The position numbers and the translations under genes were made by a program. From Eubacteriales bacterium (GTDB taxonomy: Bacteria; Bacillota; Clostridia; Lachnospirales; Lachnospiraceae), in the NCBI GenBank assembly GCA_030526715.1, contig JAUNCG010000012.1, positions 1-49,540 on the forward strand: a DNA stretch of 49,540 nucleotides, in the 5' to 3' direction. Below the pieces are notes generated by a model. The model searched no databases, had not been told where the DNA came from, and was given only the letters and a program-made list of their open reading frames with translations. Shown in pieces: positions 27,401 through 35,985 of the stretch. Numbering within the stretch: position 1 is the stretch's first letter; each line of letters begins with the position of its first letter.

Positions 27401-29630
27401 TGTCTCCAACACCTTTATAGTAAATGCTTGGTTTCGCAGGCAAACTATTTGCAGTTGTCCAGCCCGTACTTGCTGTAATGGTAGCTGCTGTAATTGCAGA
27501 ACCGTCATAGGGCTTGCCACACTTGCTTGCATCTAAGGTTAAGGTTTGTGTCTTGCCTGCACTACAAAGGACACCTTTGGGATTGTTCTCTGCGCAGGTA
27601 GCTGTGATGACATTATCTTTTGCCGCATAACTCCATGTGTGGGTATGCAATCTTAATGCCATTTGATTTGTATTTTCTTTTTTCTTTCCATAACCAGCAA
27701 CATCAGAAAAGAAATATGACATTATCGTGTCAGGATTACTTCCTAAATTTTGTACTACAACTCCTCCTTCCGGGCTTGTAACCTTATAGACTGACGAACT
27801 TTTAAATATTCCAATACGAGAGCCTTCAGTGAGTCCCGAAGCATCAATTGTTCCTTTACAATACATAATATCATCTGTTATTCCATTGTATGTATTGCTT
27901 TCAATTATCGTTTTTCCACTTAAAATAAGCTGAGCACTTTCATCAACCGCAATAGCTCCTCCACCGTAACTTCCGCCACTTGTCAGTTTGTTATTAGTAA
28001 TGGTACAGTTTTTCAGCGTAACCTTTCCTTTGCCAAAAATATTGATTGCGTTACCGGCCAGATTTGACGTACAGCCTGTAATAGTACAACTCGTCATTTC
28101 AAGTGTACCGCTAGAAATGTTAATTGCACCTCCGCCGTTTTTTCCTGAAACATCATGGCAATTTTCTATCGTAGTATTATAGATTTTCACTGTGCCTGTA
28201 ACGGGATTTTTTTCATTAGCCATAGCAATAGCGCCAACACCACCTAAACTATTACCACCAGAAAGAATGCCTCCATTACCATTAATAGTGAGATTACCAG
28301 TTCCAACCATCCATATAAGATGTCCATGTTCTTTAGCACTTGAGGTATCTGTTCTTTTCAATGTATATCCATTTAGATTGATAGTTACAGTAACACCGCT
28401 TTTAATATAAAGATATCCTCTTATTTCTGTATCTGCGGTTAGATTATATGTCCCACTTGAAAGAGTATAATAAGTAGAATTATCATCAGCTGTTTTCAAT
28501 TCTCCAAAAATGAAATCTTGTGCATCTGTAACCTTGATTTCATATTCCACTCCATCAATGGTTACATTCAACCACTCTTCACTTGAGAATGCCTGATTTG
28601 CGCTTATCATCCACTTGCCATCTTCCTCTGCCACAGAGAAAAGAACTGGATTGCTGCTGACTGCATCCTCGACGGTTCCTGTTAGGCCTACTTCTGCAAG
28701 AATATCTGCAAGGGCAATCTTGCTGTCTCCATCCATGACGTATTGGAGATTGTTGTAGGTAAATTCTACGGTGTAGTAAGAGAAGCCTGCTGTCTTTGCT
28801 ACGACCGCCTCTGTTCCCTCTACTGTTTCTACATTGCTGTCGAGCTTTTCTGCGTTCTTGTTCTCATCATTTAAAATTTCATCGGAGATATGGTATACCT
28901 CTACATCGAGGTTCTCACTTGACACTTCTTCCGTTGCAAAGCTGACCTTAACCTGCCCCTTTAAATTGTCCGGCTGAATTTCGTTGCCGTCAACATCTAA
29001 TATCTTGACGTCGAAGGTGTAGGACTTTGCAACATTGACATCCTCGTCACGCACTGCCTCCACATTGTCAGTCACCTTTTCTTCTATGGCAGCATCGACC
29101 TCAGATACAGAAAGAGTTGCATCATTTGGGAAAACTCCCTCGTCAGCGAGGACAGTTACTTTTACGCCGTCTACAGTCTGAGACTGTTTGAAGGCTGTCT
29201 CTGCTTCTTCCAAAAGCCCGGTCTCTTCTTCCGGCTCCACAACATTTTCTGCGCTCATGTCGATAAGGAGCTCTTCGCCGTCTGCATCAGCGGTCACATC
29301 CTCCGTAGCGACTTCCTCTGCGTCCTGCAAAGGAGCTTCGCTTGAGTACATTGCTTCCGTTAAGTCATCCTCTGTGATTTCTTCCTCCGTAAAAGTAGAA
29401 GCACTGTTATTTTCCAATTCTGTCGGTTCCTCTTCCACTGCCACGGACATTGTCGTTTTTTCCGCTTCCGGCACGATCTCCCCAACGCTCTTTGTCGGTT
29501 CTTCTGCCAAAACCTCCGTTATCACATCCTCTGCTGCCACACTCAGTATCGGCGCATTTACTGAGCTGAATACCATCGCCGCTGACAGAATGGCTGCCAT
29601 ACAGCGTTTCCGTAAATTTCTCTTTTGCAT
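24429..29630 (-). CDS. Large secreted multidomain surface protein (beta-helix, YDG/MBG repeats, FnIII, Big_2)
   Basis: The 1,733-residue protein has a signal peptide (residues 1-35, ending LSVAA). In order come an acidic low-complexity region (40-150), an uncharacterised stretch (150-375), a right-handed beta-helix-like region (about 380-620, with repeated INISSGTLEMTSCTI-type turns), a HTHTWSY...C element near 663, MBG/YDG bacterial surface repeats (about 690-1290, for example KTYDGTASATLDV and NRVYDGSKIVTV), a fibronectin type III domain (about 1540-1640) and a C-terminal Big_2 domain (SSNEKVATVSATGRIKAIGKG). No LPXTG motif or C-terminal membrane anchor is seen, so the attachment is unknown. 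An adhesin or carbohydrate-binding role is an inference. The ATG at 29630 has GGAGG upstream. The middle is far more AT-rich than both ends. Confidence 0.88.
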   Translation of the reverse strand: MQKRNLRKRCMAAILSAAMVFSSVNAPILSVAAEDVITEVLAEEPTKSVGEIVPEAEKTTMSVAVEEEPTELENNSASTFTEEEITEDDLTEAMYSSEAPLQDAEEVATEDVTADADGEELLIDMSAENVVEPEEETGLLEEAETAFKQSQTVDGVKVTVLADEGVFPNDATLSVSEVDAAIEEKVTDNVEAVRDEDVNVAKSYTFDVKILDVDGNEIQPDNLKGQVKVSFATEEVSSENLDVEVYHISDEILNDENKNAEKLDSNVETVEGTEAVVAKTAGFSYYTVEFTYNNLQYVMDGDSKIALADILAEVGLTGTVEDAVSSNPVLFSVAEEDGKWMISANQAFSSEEWLNVTIDGVEYEIKVTDAQDFIFGELKTADDNSTYYTLSSGTYNLTADTEIRGYLYIKSGVTVTINLNGYTLKRTDTSSAKEHGHLIWMVGTGNLTINGNGGILSGGNSLGGVGAIAMANEKNPVTGTVKIYNTTIENCHDVSGKNGGGAINISSGTLEMTSCTITGCTSNLAGNAINIFGKGKVTLKNCTITNNKLTSGGSYGGGAIAVDESAQLILSGKTIIESNTYNGITDDIMYCKGTIDASGLTEGSRIGIFKSSSVYKVTSPEGGVVVQNLGSNPDTIMSYFFSDVAGYGKKKENTNQMALRLHTHTWSYAAKDNVITATCAENNPKGVLCSAGKTQTLTLDASKCGKPYDGSAITAATITASTGWTTANSLPAKPSIYYKGVGDTTYNSSTARPTNAGTYQASITVGGKTATAEFKIEEATASFKAHATLTKTYGDAAFDINITDKVGAGAISYASSDTNVAAIENGKIVIKNAGTTNITVSAAKSNNYTKAADKTVALTVLSKALTDSMISLSLSEPEYDNGNSMTQGVTVSDKVSGAERITANDYTVSGDALSQSAVGTYTVKVTAKNNYTGEITKTWKIKGKNFTSNDIVAEGYNAEYDGQSHGISVKATDENKFKDFKVLYSDSKNGEYSETAITKKDAADTPYTVWYKVSATGYNESAPASEEITISPKPVTVNGIQVKAKTYDGTASATLDVKGATFTDTIGEDTIHVTATGVTASFADKNAGIGKSVTITGNLTLDNPNYVLSAQPTGLTGDITQKDIHVDVIVTNRVYDGSKIVTVAGTLRDGDICTNDDLSISGTTGEMADKKAGTDKSVTTSFVLGGADKDNYNLMQPEDVKATIAPKEVTVRWSRTELTYNGKEQKPEAELEGVLDADETVLGVSVEGGKKEAGTSPYTATASLVGEEKNNYTISDATVRTDFMIAPKDIAKAEVTLGERLNYNGKEQIQKIVSVVLDGQDVTFDVTGDRATEAGEHTMKLTGKGNYKGEVTKKYVIFNAAKVSDDGHVKVAVRVDASVPKTKMITPKAELMDIVTDANDLSAVAQGANLEIWMEIKDASQTISAESKAQIQKAVAEYTIGSYLNISLFKKLSTEEQATQITGTAKAVKITVEIPTALQMADPGVERTYVIVRNHEGKAEWLNTAYDRQRQILTFETDKFSDYAIMYKDRILVEEDQTGSFGRLKAKVTKRTNNSLKLEWTKLSDADGYMIYGTICNHGGKQYEYELLKTVSAKKSSQVMKKLKQGTYYKFYVAAYKTVQGKKIPYAKSVTVHATTTGGKYGVAKAVKISKLGKIKNTDKITLKVGRTARIKASEVKSSKTIKHHREIMFESSNEKVATVSATGRIKAIGKGKCSIWVYAQNGVYKTVNVTVK

Positions 29631-29668
29631 CCTGCTTCCTCCCATTTACCTCTTTGTGTTTCTGACTT

Positions 29669-29697
29669 AGTGTATCATACCCCCCCCGCATTTTCAA
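29669..29697 (-). promoter_or_regulatory. Surface-protein promoter with G8 tract in the spacer
   Basis: On the minus strand TTGAAA (29697-29692) and TACACT (29674-29669) are 17 bases apart. The spacer contains eight consecutive G (plus-strand C at 29680-29687). The predicted start lies about 30 bases before the ATG. Slippage of the tract would move the spacer away from the optimum, a known design of phase-variable promoters. Confidence 0.6.
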
Positions 29698-29729
29698 TGT
29701 ATATTTGCTAAAACATGACAGGGACTGTA

Positions 29730-29831
29730 AATAAACAAACGAAGCTTGCCACGCTAAGGAAATGGCACAAGCTTGCTGCCAAAGCTACCTCCGTCGAAGA
29801 ATAGCAAAAGCAAACAATCCTGCGATTGTAA
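29730..29831 (+). pseudogene. Remnant of an Rpn-family gene 3' end
   Basis: These about 100 bases match the last 99 bases of the intact Rpn gene (24247-24345). I count about 60 identities in the 68-base core (29745-29812 against 24262-24329). The reading frame LATLRKWHKLAAKATSVEE is kept, but the tryptophan codon TGG has become TAG, and the sequence stops at the same point as the intact gene. Nothing of the 5' part remains. Confidence 0.85.
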
Positions 29832-29844
29832 AAAAGCTATAGAT

Positions 29845-31509
29845 TTATACGTTAAAACAGCTACCTCCTACAAACTCTCTGAGGATCGAGTTCATTGGAA
29901 TGCTCTCGCTGGGAATCCCCACGAAATAATCCAGAAACTTCAGCAGACGCTTCGCCTCCTCATACTCCGGTGCCGATTTTTCAATGCCGAAAAGCAGAGG
30001 CTCTGCATAGAGCTTCAATACCGCAAACTCATAGATCATGGCGGAATTGATCATAACGTCTGCCTGCTCCTGATTGGGAAAAATGTAGGACTCCTCCCCC
30101 CGGCGCACGGAGGGCCACATGGCGATCGTACGCTGGGCAGATGCGCCTCTGGTTCTGGCATCGCGCACGATCCGGCGCAAAAGACGTCCGTCCGTGGTGG
30201 GAATACGGTTATGCTCATCAATGTTGAGCTGCGTCAGGGCACTGATGTAGATCTTGAACTTGCTCTCCTTCGGAAGACTGTAGGACAGCTTATCATTCAG
30301 TCCGTGAATCCCCTCAAGAACCAGCACATCATCTGCTCCCAGCTGCTTTACATCTCCCTTGTATTCCTTTTTTCCGGTCTTAAAGTTGAAGGTCGGCAGC
30401 TCTACCGCCTTTCCTGCCAGAAGGTCTGTCATGTTCCGGTTAAACAGCTCGATATCGAGTGCCTCCAGACATTCAAAATCAAAATTGCCATCTGCATCTC
30501 TCGGAGTATCCTCCCGTTCGACAAAGTAATTGTCCATCGGAATCGGATGAGGCTTCAATCCATGAGCCATCAGCTGGATCGACAGCCGGTGGGAAAAGGT
30601 CGTCTTGCCCGAGGAGGACGGACCCGCGATCATGACCAGCTTCTTGCTCCGATCAGATGCGATCTTTTCTGCGATCTCCGCAATCTTTTTTTCAAACAGA
30701 GCCTCCTGCGTCAGAATCAGTTCGTTCATTCCTCCGCTCACTACCCGGTCATTCAGATCCCCCACCGTGCGGACATTCATCATTCTGCTCCACTCCATGG
30801 ACTCCTTCTGAATACGGAAGATCTTCTCCTCCGGCCGAAACGCAGGTACGGTCTCCGGCTGCTCCTGTTTCGCCAGCTGAAGCACAAACCCATCGTCATA
30901 CGGATATAGCTCAAAGCATTGCAGATAGCCCGTACTCGGCACCATATATCCGTAAAAATAATCCTTGAAGCCCGCCAGATTATAGATATTTACTCTGGAG
31001 GCTCTGCGATAATGGAACAGCCGTTCCTTATCCTTCATCCCCAGACGTCCGAACAGCTCGATAGCCTCCTCCGTCCCCAGAGACGACTTCGCGATCGGCA
31101 GGTTATCCTCCACCAGCTGTCTCATGGCGTCCCTTACCTGTGACAGAAATGCAGCGTCCACCGACGACCATCCCGCCATAGTCACATACAGCCCCTCGCT
31201 CACTGCATAATGTACGCTGACACGATCCACATTCTCAAAACCGCCCACCTGATAGATCGCCTTGAGCATCAGTAAAATACAGCTTCTGCGATAGGCATCA
31301 AACCCCGCTTTATCCCGCGTAGTCAAAAACGTGATCTTTTCTCCATCCTTCGCATACTTATGAAGCTCCTGAAGCTTCCCGCCTGCCCGCGCCAGCACGA
31401 TCCGGTGCGGATAGGCCTCCTGCGCCGCCTCCGCAATATCCTGATAGGTCGTCCCCGCCTCATACTCTGTCTCTTTACCATCCACATCGACTCTGATAAA
31501 ATCGATCAT
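29845..31509 (-). CDS. Uridine kinase-like nucleoside kinase with N-terminal TGS-like domain
   Basis: The 554-residue protein has an N-terminal ubiquitin-like/TGS segment (1-60) and a middle region resembling threonyl-tRNA synthetase N-terminal domains (65-230). A C-terminal uridine kinase/phosphoribulokinase domain has its P-loop at about 296-304 (AGPSSSGKTTF), then PMDNYFVERED and VLVLEGIHGLND. This architecture is widespread in Clostridia and is usually annotated nucleoside kinase. The substrate is not proven. The start is ATG with GGGGGTG upstream, 26 bases after nif3. It is the last gene of the dgt-dnaG operon. Its C-terminus lies 14 bases from the Rpn remnant. Confidence 0.9.
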   Translation of the reverse strand: MIDFIRVDVDGKETEYEAGTTYQDIAEAAQEAYPHRIVLARAGGKLQELHKYAKDGEKITFLTTRDKAGFDAYRRSCILLMLKAIYQVGGFENVDRVSVHYAVSEGLYVTMAGWSSVDAAFLSQVRDAMRQLVEDNLPIAKSSLGTEEAIELFGRLGMKDKERLFHYRRASRVNIYNLAGFKDYFYGYMVPSTGYLQCFELYPYDDGFVLQLAKQEQPETVPAFRPEEKIFRIQKESMEWSRMMNVRTVGDLNDRVVSGGMNELILTQEALFEKKIAEIAEKIASDRSKKLVMIAGPSSSGKTTFSHRLSIQLMAHGLKPHPIPMDNYFVEREDTPRDADGNFDFECLEALDIELFNRNMTDLLAGKAVELPTFNFKTGKKEYKGDVKQLGADDVLVLEGIHGLNDKLSYSLPKESKFKIYISALTQLNIDEHNRIPTTDGRLLRRIVRDARTRGASAQRTIAMWPSVRRGEESYIFPNQEQADVMINSAMIYEFAVLKLYAEPLLFGIEKSAPEYEEAKRLLKFLDYFVGIPSESIPMNSILREFVGGSCFNV

Positions 31510-31535
31510 ATATCACACCCCCATTCACAGCAACT

Positions 31536-32324
31536 CTATAGAATTTCGAAAGGATTTTTCTGACCGGAGGTACATACCTCCAGTTCAGCGGCATGTATAT
31601 GCATCCACTGCTCCATCCTCTCCATAAATATATGCTCCAGTCCATAGTGCCCCGCATCGATCACAGCCAACCCCTGATCCATAGCGTCCAGCCCCTCGTG
31701 ATGACCGATGTCGCCGCTGATCAGCACCTGCGCCTTTGCCCGGATCGCAGGTTCGATCATACTCTTTCCGGATCCCGGGGAGATCGCCACCCGCTGTACG
31801 ATCTGCTCCGGATCGCCAAAAATCTGTACATGCTCCAGATGAAAAATCTGTTTTACGATTCCGGCACACTCCAGCAAAGTCACGGGACGCACCAGCGCGC
31901 CGACTCTTCCGAAGCCCTCATACTCTGCCGTGCGCTGATCCACTCCGGTGATCTCCAAAATCTCTGGCTTCTGCAGCTTCATCATGTCTCCCGAGACCGG
32001 CGCCATCTCCACCACATCATAATTCGTATGCATGGAATAGCAGCAGATATCTGACTGGATCAGCTGAAGGAAGCGACGCCCCGTGAGCGTATCTGTACTC
32101 ACCTTCTTGATCCCTGTCATCGTCAAAGGATGGTGAGACAGTATCATATCCGCTCCCCAGCTCTTCGCTTTCCCGATCACCTCATCCGTGATATCCAGCG
32201 TCACCAGCACCTTCTTAATCTCCTTATTACTACGTCCCGTCTGCAGCCCCGGATTATCCCATTCCACTGCCTTGTGGATCGGATAGGTCTCCTCAAGCTT
32301 TGCGATCAGTTCCTTTGCCGTCAT
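31536..32324 (-). CDS. Nif3-like dinuclear metal centre hexameric protein
   Basis: The 262-residue protein is of the Nif3/YbgI (GTP cyclohydrolase 1 type 2-like) family. Metal-binding histidines are visible in LSHHPLTMTG and in DAGHYGLEHIFMERM near the C-terminus. HTNYDVVEMAP and VAISPGSGKSMIEP are family words. The biochemical role is unsettled. The ATG overlaps the trmK stop as ATGA. trmK followed by nif3 is a standard Firmicute pair. Confidence 0.93.
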   Translation of the reverse strand: MTAKELIAKLEETYPIHKAVEWDNPGLQTGRSNKEIKKVLVTLDITDEVIGKAKSWGADMILSHHPLTMTGIKKVSTDTLTGRRFLQLIQSDICCYSMHTNYDVVEMAPVSGDMMKLQKPEILEITGVDQRTAEYEGFGRVGALVRPVTLLECAGIVKQIFHLEHVQIFGDPEQIVQRVAISPGSGKSMIEPAIRAKAQVLISGDIGHHEGLDAMDQGLAVIDAGHYGLEHIFMERMEQWMHIHAAELEVCTSGQKNPFEIL

Positions 32325-33013
32325 TGTATCTCCTCCTTCGCCCGGGCGATCACCCTCAGCTTTTCTTTCACTTCCCGAAGGCGCTCCGCCGTTCGCTCTC
32401 CCGATGCTCTTTGCAGCTTTTCCGCGATCTCCGTATAAATATGCTCTTCCTTCTCCAAGAATTCCTTCAACACCTGATGATGGGATTTCAGAAGGTAGCT
32501 TCCATACTGATACTCCGTATCGCTCCAGCTCTCCTGCTCCCCGTGCTCTACCCGCATCATAGGGTAATACTTCCCATCCTCCTTCACCATATCCTCCGCC
32601 GTGATCCGGTAGCCCCGCTCATGTAAAAATCTGCGGAACCAACCGATCTCGGACTGCGGCTGCAATACCAGTGTGTCTACACTGCGCAGTACCGTCTCTC
32701 CGTCCAACAGGATCTTTCCCATCAAGGCGCCGCCCATACCTGCTACGACCACGGTATCTGCCTCTCCCGGCTCTAATGCCTGCACACCGTCTGAAAGTCT
32801 CGTCTCAATACGTCCGCTCAGCCCGTGCTGTTCTATATTCTCCCGCGCATGCGCAAGGGGTCCTCTATTGATATCCATGGCAATGGCATGCTCCAGCTGA
32901 CCGCTCTCCATCAGCGCAATGGGGAGATGTCCGTGATCAGTTCCCACGTCTGCCAGACGCTTCGCCGTATCGGCCAGACGTGCCACCGCCTCCAGTCGTT
33001 TTGACAACTGCAT
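32321..33013 (-). CDS. trmK: tRNA (adenine(22)-N(1))-methyltransferase
   Basis: The 230-residue SAM-dependent enzyme methylates A22 in tRNA. It starts MQLSKRLEAVARLADTAKR, with the SAM site LADVGTDHGHLPIAL and VVVAGMGGALMGKIL, which matches TrmK closely. The C-terminal coiled-coil region is present. The ATG at 33013 has GAGGTG six bases upstream. A GTG three codons earlier overlaps that site. It follows dnaG by 84 bases that hold no gene. Confidence 0.93.
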   Translation of the reverse strand: MQLSKRLEAVARLADTAKRLADVGTDHGHLPIALMESGQLEHAIAMDINRGPLAHARENIEQHGLSGRIETRLSDGVQALEPGEADTVVVAGMGGALMGKILLDGETVLRSVDTLVLQPQSEIGWFRRFLHERGYRITAEDMVKEDGKYYPMMRVEHGEQESWSDTEYQYGSYLLKSHHQVLKEFLEKEEHIYTEIAEKLQRASGERTAERLREVKEKLRVIARAKEEIQ

Positions 33014-33097
33014 GTTCTTCACCTCATGTCTTTATTTTTCTATTTTATCTGCTGATTCAGAAGCTGTCATGCAACTACCGCTTTCCTCCCGATGCGA

Positions 33098-34861
33098 TTA
33101 CAGGTCGATATGCAGTCTCTGAATCTCCGGTATCCGCTTTTTATCCGCAATGATCTGCTGCAGCCCGGCGATGTCCGTGGGATTCAGGTGCGCCATCCGC
33201 TCCTCGATCCCGTGGGTCACGATCCGCATCAGCGTCTCCTTAAAGGCACGCTCAATCTCTGCCTTTGATGTCAGGTGCGCCTCCGTATTAAACAGCGCCG
33301 CTGCTTCCGACTGCTGCTGTGCATCTTCAAAATAATTAATGATCTTCGCAGGATTGCGCTCCCCGGCGTCATACTGTGCAAACAGTAGCTCTGCCACCGT
33401 CCGATGGAGTCCCTCCGAGAAATCCCTGCTCTTGAGATATGCCTTTACTCCCTGATACAGCTGTGGATACTCAATAAGCCAAGTCAACATCAGCTTCTGT
33501 GACTGGGCATTGCCGTCCTCCTTCGCTATCCGCCGCTGTTGCATCCGTTCCTGTGTTCTCGGCGCCGGCGCTCCCTTGAGTGCCATGCGGTTCACCATTT
33601 TTCTAAGATTCTCAAATCCAACGCCATAGCGTGAAGCTACCGCCTCTATATAATTCTCCCTCTCCAGCTCCTGTTCAAAGGACATCAGCTTCTTCGCCAC
33701 TTCCTCATAAAATGCCGTTTTCTCCTCGGGATCCTTCATATCATAATTTCGCTGCAGCATATCTGTCTCAAACAGGAAGCTGTTCTGCGCCTCATCGATA
33801 CGTCTCTGGAACTCCTCCGCTCCCAGATGCTTTATAAATTCATCCGGATCCTTATACGGTAGCATGGAGAGTACCTTTGCGGAGATCCCCGCCGCCTTCA
33901 TGATAGGGATGGCCCGAAGCGCCGCCCGCACTCCGGCCTCGTCGCTGTCATAAGTCAGAACGACCTCGTCCGTATACCGCTTCAGGAGACTGGCGTGCTG
34001 TGATGTCAATGCCGTGCCAAGCGAAGCCACCGCATTGTGAAATCCCGCCTGATGCATGGAGATCACATCCATATAGCCCTCACACACCAGAATATATTTT
34101 TTCCTCGCTGCTCTGGCAATATTCAGCCCATAAAGGTTCCGGCTCTTGTCGAACACCCGTGTCTCCGGGGAGTTCAGATATTTCGGCTTGCCCTCTCCCA
34201 TAACGCGACCGCCGAAGCCGATCACACGATTATTCACATCAAAGATCGGGAAGATGACACGATTCCAGAACTTATCATACATCCCTCTTTTTTCATCCAC
34301 ATTCATCAGCCCGGACTGCGCCAGAAGCTCATCGGAGACACCCTGCTCCTTGAGATAACGATAGAGATCGTCACTGTACTTGTTGGAAAAACCAAGTCCA
34401 AAGCTGCGGATCGTTTCGTCGCTGAGACCTCGCTCCTTCAGATATTTCATAGCCTGAGCTCCGCTGTCTCTGCGCAGCTGATAATAAAAATACTTCGCCG
34501 CCGTGCGGTTCAGCTCCAGAATCTGTCCCCGCAGATCCTGCTGCCTGCGTTCCTCCGCACTCTGCTCCTGCTCCGGCAGAGCCACACCCACCCTGTCCGC
34601 CAGCTGCTTGAGCGCCTCCGGAAAGGTGAAATTTTCATATTCCTGAATAAAGGTAAATACATTACCGCCCTTGCCGCATCCAAAGCAATAATACATCTGC
34701 TTGGATCGGGACACAGAAAAGGATGGTGATTTTTCGTTATGGAACGGACACAGTCCGAAATAATTGCTGCCCTTTTTCTGCAGCTTCACATAGCTTCCGA
34801 CCACATCCACAATATCATTTCTTGCGCGCACCTCTTCCACGAGGTCATCCGGATAAAACAT
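33098..34861 (-). CDS. dnaG: DNA primase
   Basis: The 587-residue primase makes RNA primers at the fork. The N-terminal zinc site is CPFHNEKSPSFSVS with YCFGCGKGGNVFTF (C-x2-H, C-x2-C). The TOPRIM core is YILVCEGYMDVISMHQAG with LTYDSDEAGVRAALRA. The C-terminal part is the DnaB-binding region. Length is normal. It begins 10 bases after dgt with GAGGAG upstream. Confidence 0.97.
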   Translation of the reverse strand: MFYPDDLVEEVRARNDIVDVVGSYVKLQKKGSNYFGLCPFHNEKSPSFSVSRSKQMYYCFGCGKGGNVFTFIQEYENFTFPEALKQLADRVGVALPEQEQSAEERRQQDLRGQILELNRTAAKYFYYQLRRDSGAQAMKYLKERGLSDETIRSFGLGFSNKYSDDLYRYLKEQGVSDELLAQSGLMNVDEKRGMYDKFWNRVIFPIFDVNNRVIGFGGRVMGEGKPKYLNSPETRVFDKSRNLYGLNIARAARKKYILVCEGYMDVISMHQAGFHNAVASLGTALTSQHASLLKRYTDEVVLTYDSDEAGVRAALRAIPIMKAAGISAKVLSMLPYKDPDEFIKHLGAEEFQRRIDEAQNSFLFETDMLQRNYDMKDPEEKTAFYEEVAKKLMSFEQELERENYIEAVASRYGVGFENLRKMVNRMALKGAPAPRTQERMQQRRIAKEDGNAQSQKLMLTWLIEYPQLYQGVKAYLKSRDFSEGLHRTVAELLFAQYDAGERNPAKIINYFEDAQQQSEAAALFNTEAHLTSKAEIERAFKETLMRIVTHGIEERMAHLNPTDIAGLQQIIADKKRIPEIQRLHIDL

Positions 34862-34871
34862 ATGCTGCTCC

Positions 34872-35876
34872 TCAAATCTGCCACGCTTTCGGTATAAAAA
34901 TCTCCGAAAACTTTGCCATTATGTACTGATCTGTCATGCCGGAAATATAGTCGCAGACCACGCGGGCCAGAGGCTCCTGCCTCAGCTCCATAAGATCCGT
35001 GTATTCCTGCGGCATCTTCTCCGGATATCTTGTATAGTAACGATACAGCTCCTCAATCACGTTCTCGGCCTTCCCCTCCTCCGCTTTTGCGATGCTGTTG
35101 GTATAAATATGTGCAAACATGAAGCTGCGGATGCCCTTCATGGCCTCCTCCACTTCGGTAGACATGCGGATCACCGGCTGATCCTGACTGTGGGTCACGA
35201 TATCATGGATCATGGTATTCAGGCGTTCCCGCACCGTCGTTCCGAGAACCGCCGTATATTCTTCCGGGATTCCATCCGGCAGAATACCTGCCCGCTCGGC
35301 ATCATCAATGTCGTGATTGATATATGCGATCTTATCTGAGAGCTGTACGATCCTGCCCTCCAGTGTAGAAGGGCGTCCCGACGTCCGATGATTCGCAATA
35401 CCATCCCGCACCTCCCACGTCAGGTTCAATCCCCGCCCCTTCTTTTCCAGAAGCTCTACCACCCGCACACTCTGAGCGCTGTGTACAAATCCCTCCGGAT
35501 TCAGCCGGTTCAGCACCCGCTCTCCCGCATGGCCAAAGGGCGTATGCCCCAGATCATGTCCCATGGCAATGGCCTCCGCCAGACTCTCATTCAGCCGCAG
35601 CGCCTGTGTGATGGTGCGGGCTACCTGACTGACCTCCAGCGTATGTGTCATCCGATCCCGGTAGTGATCTCCTCTCGGGCGCAAAAACACCTGCGTCTTG
35701 TGCTTCAGTCTGCGAAAAGACTTGCTGTGAAGGATGCGGTCACGATCTCTTTGAAATACCGGACGAATATCACACTCCGGCTCCGGACGCTCCCGGCCTC
35801 TTGTGGCAATACTCAAAGTCGCATAGGGACTCATGTACTCCTTCTCCCTCTGCTCCGTCATTTCCCGGATCATCAT
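34872..35876 (-). CDS. dgt: Deoxyguanosinetriphosphate triphosphohydrolase-like protein (HD domain)
   Basis: The 334-residue HD-superfamily protein hydrolyses dNTPs to deoxynucleoside and triphosphate by family analogy. Motifs: RDRDRILHSKSFRRLKHKTQ, the MTHTLEVSQVARTI histidine, AIAMGHDLGHTPFGHAGE (the HD pair) and LSDKIAYINHDIDDA. The ATG at 35876 (or the next codon) has GGGGGAG upstream. The open frame continues 35 codons upstream without family similarity. It is the first gene of the dnaG operon. Confidence 0.93.
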   Translation of the reverse strand: MMIREMTEQREKEYMSPYATLSIATRGRERPEPECDIRPVFQRDRDRILHSKSFRRLKHKTQVFLRPRGDHYRDRMTHTLEVSQVARTITQALRLNESLAEAIAMGHDLGHTPFGHAGERVLNRLNPEGFVHSAQSVRVVELLEKKGRGLNLTWEVRDGIANHRTSGRPSTLEGRIVQLSDKIAYINHDIDDAERAGILPDGIPEEYTAVLGTTVRERLNTMIHDIVTHSQDQPVIRMSTEVEEAMKGIRSFMFAHIYTNSIAKAEEGKAENVIEELYRYYTRYPEKMPQEYTDLMELRQEPLARVVCDYISGMTDQYIMAKFSEIFIPKAWQI

Positions 35877-35956
35877 CACATCTCCCCCTCTCTCAGAAAC
35901 TGTCTCTACGAATTCCATATTTACAAACATCTGCCATAGGTTCAATTTAACTCTAT

Positions 35957-35985
35957 GATACCATAATTGTCTTTTTTTCACAAGG
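35957..35985 (-). promoter_or_regulatory. Candidate promoter of the dgt-dnaG operon
   Basis: On the minus strand TTGTGA and TATCAT are separated by 17 bases in the 161-base gap after comEC. The -10 matches five of six consensus bases and the -35 four of six. Confidence 0.5.

Noticed and set aside
29806..29830. Terminator for the nucleoside-kinase operon inside the Rpn remnant
   Set aside because: A 6-bp ACAATC/GATTGT stem is present, but the T run after it on the minus strand is interrupted and the sequence is explained by the gene remnant. It is not strong enough to list.
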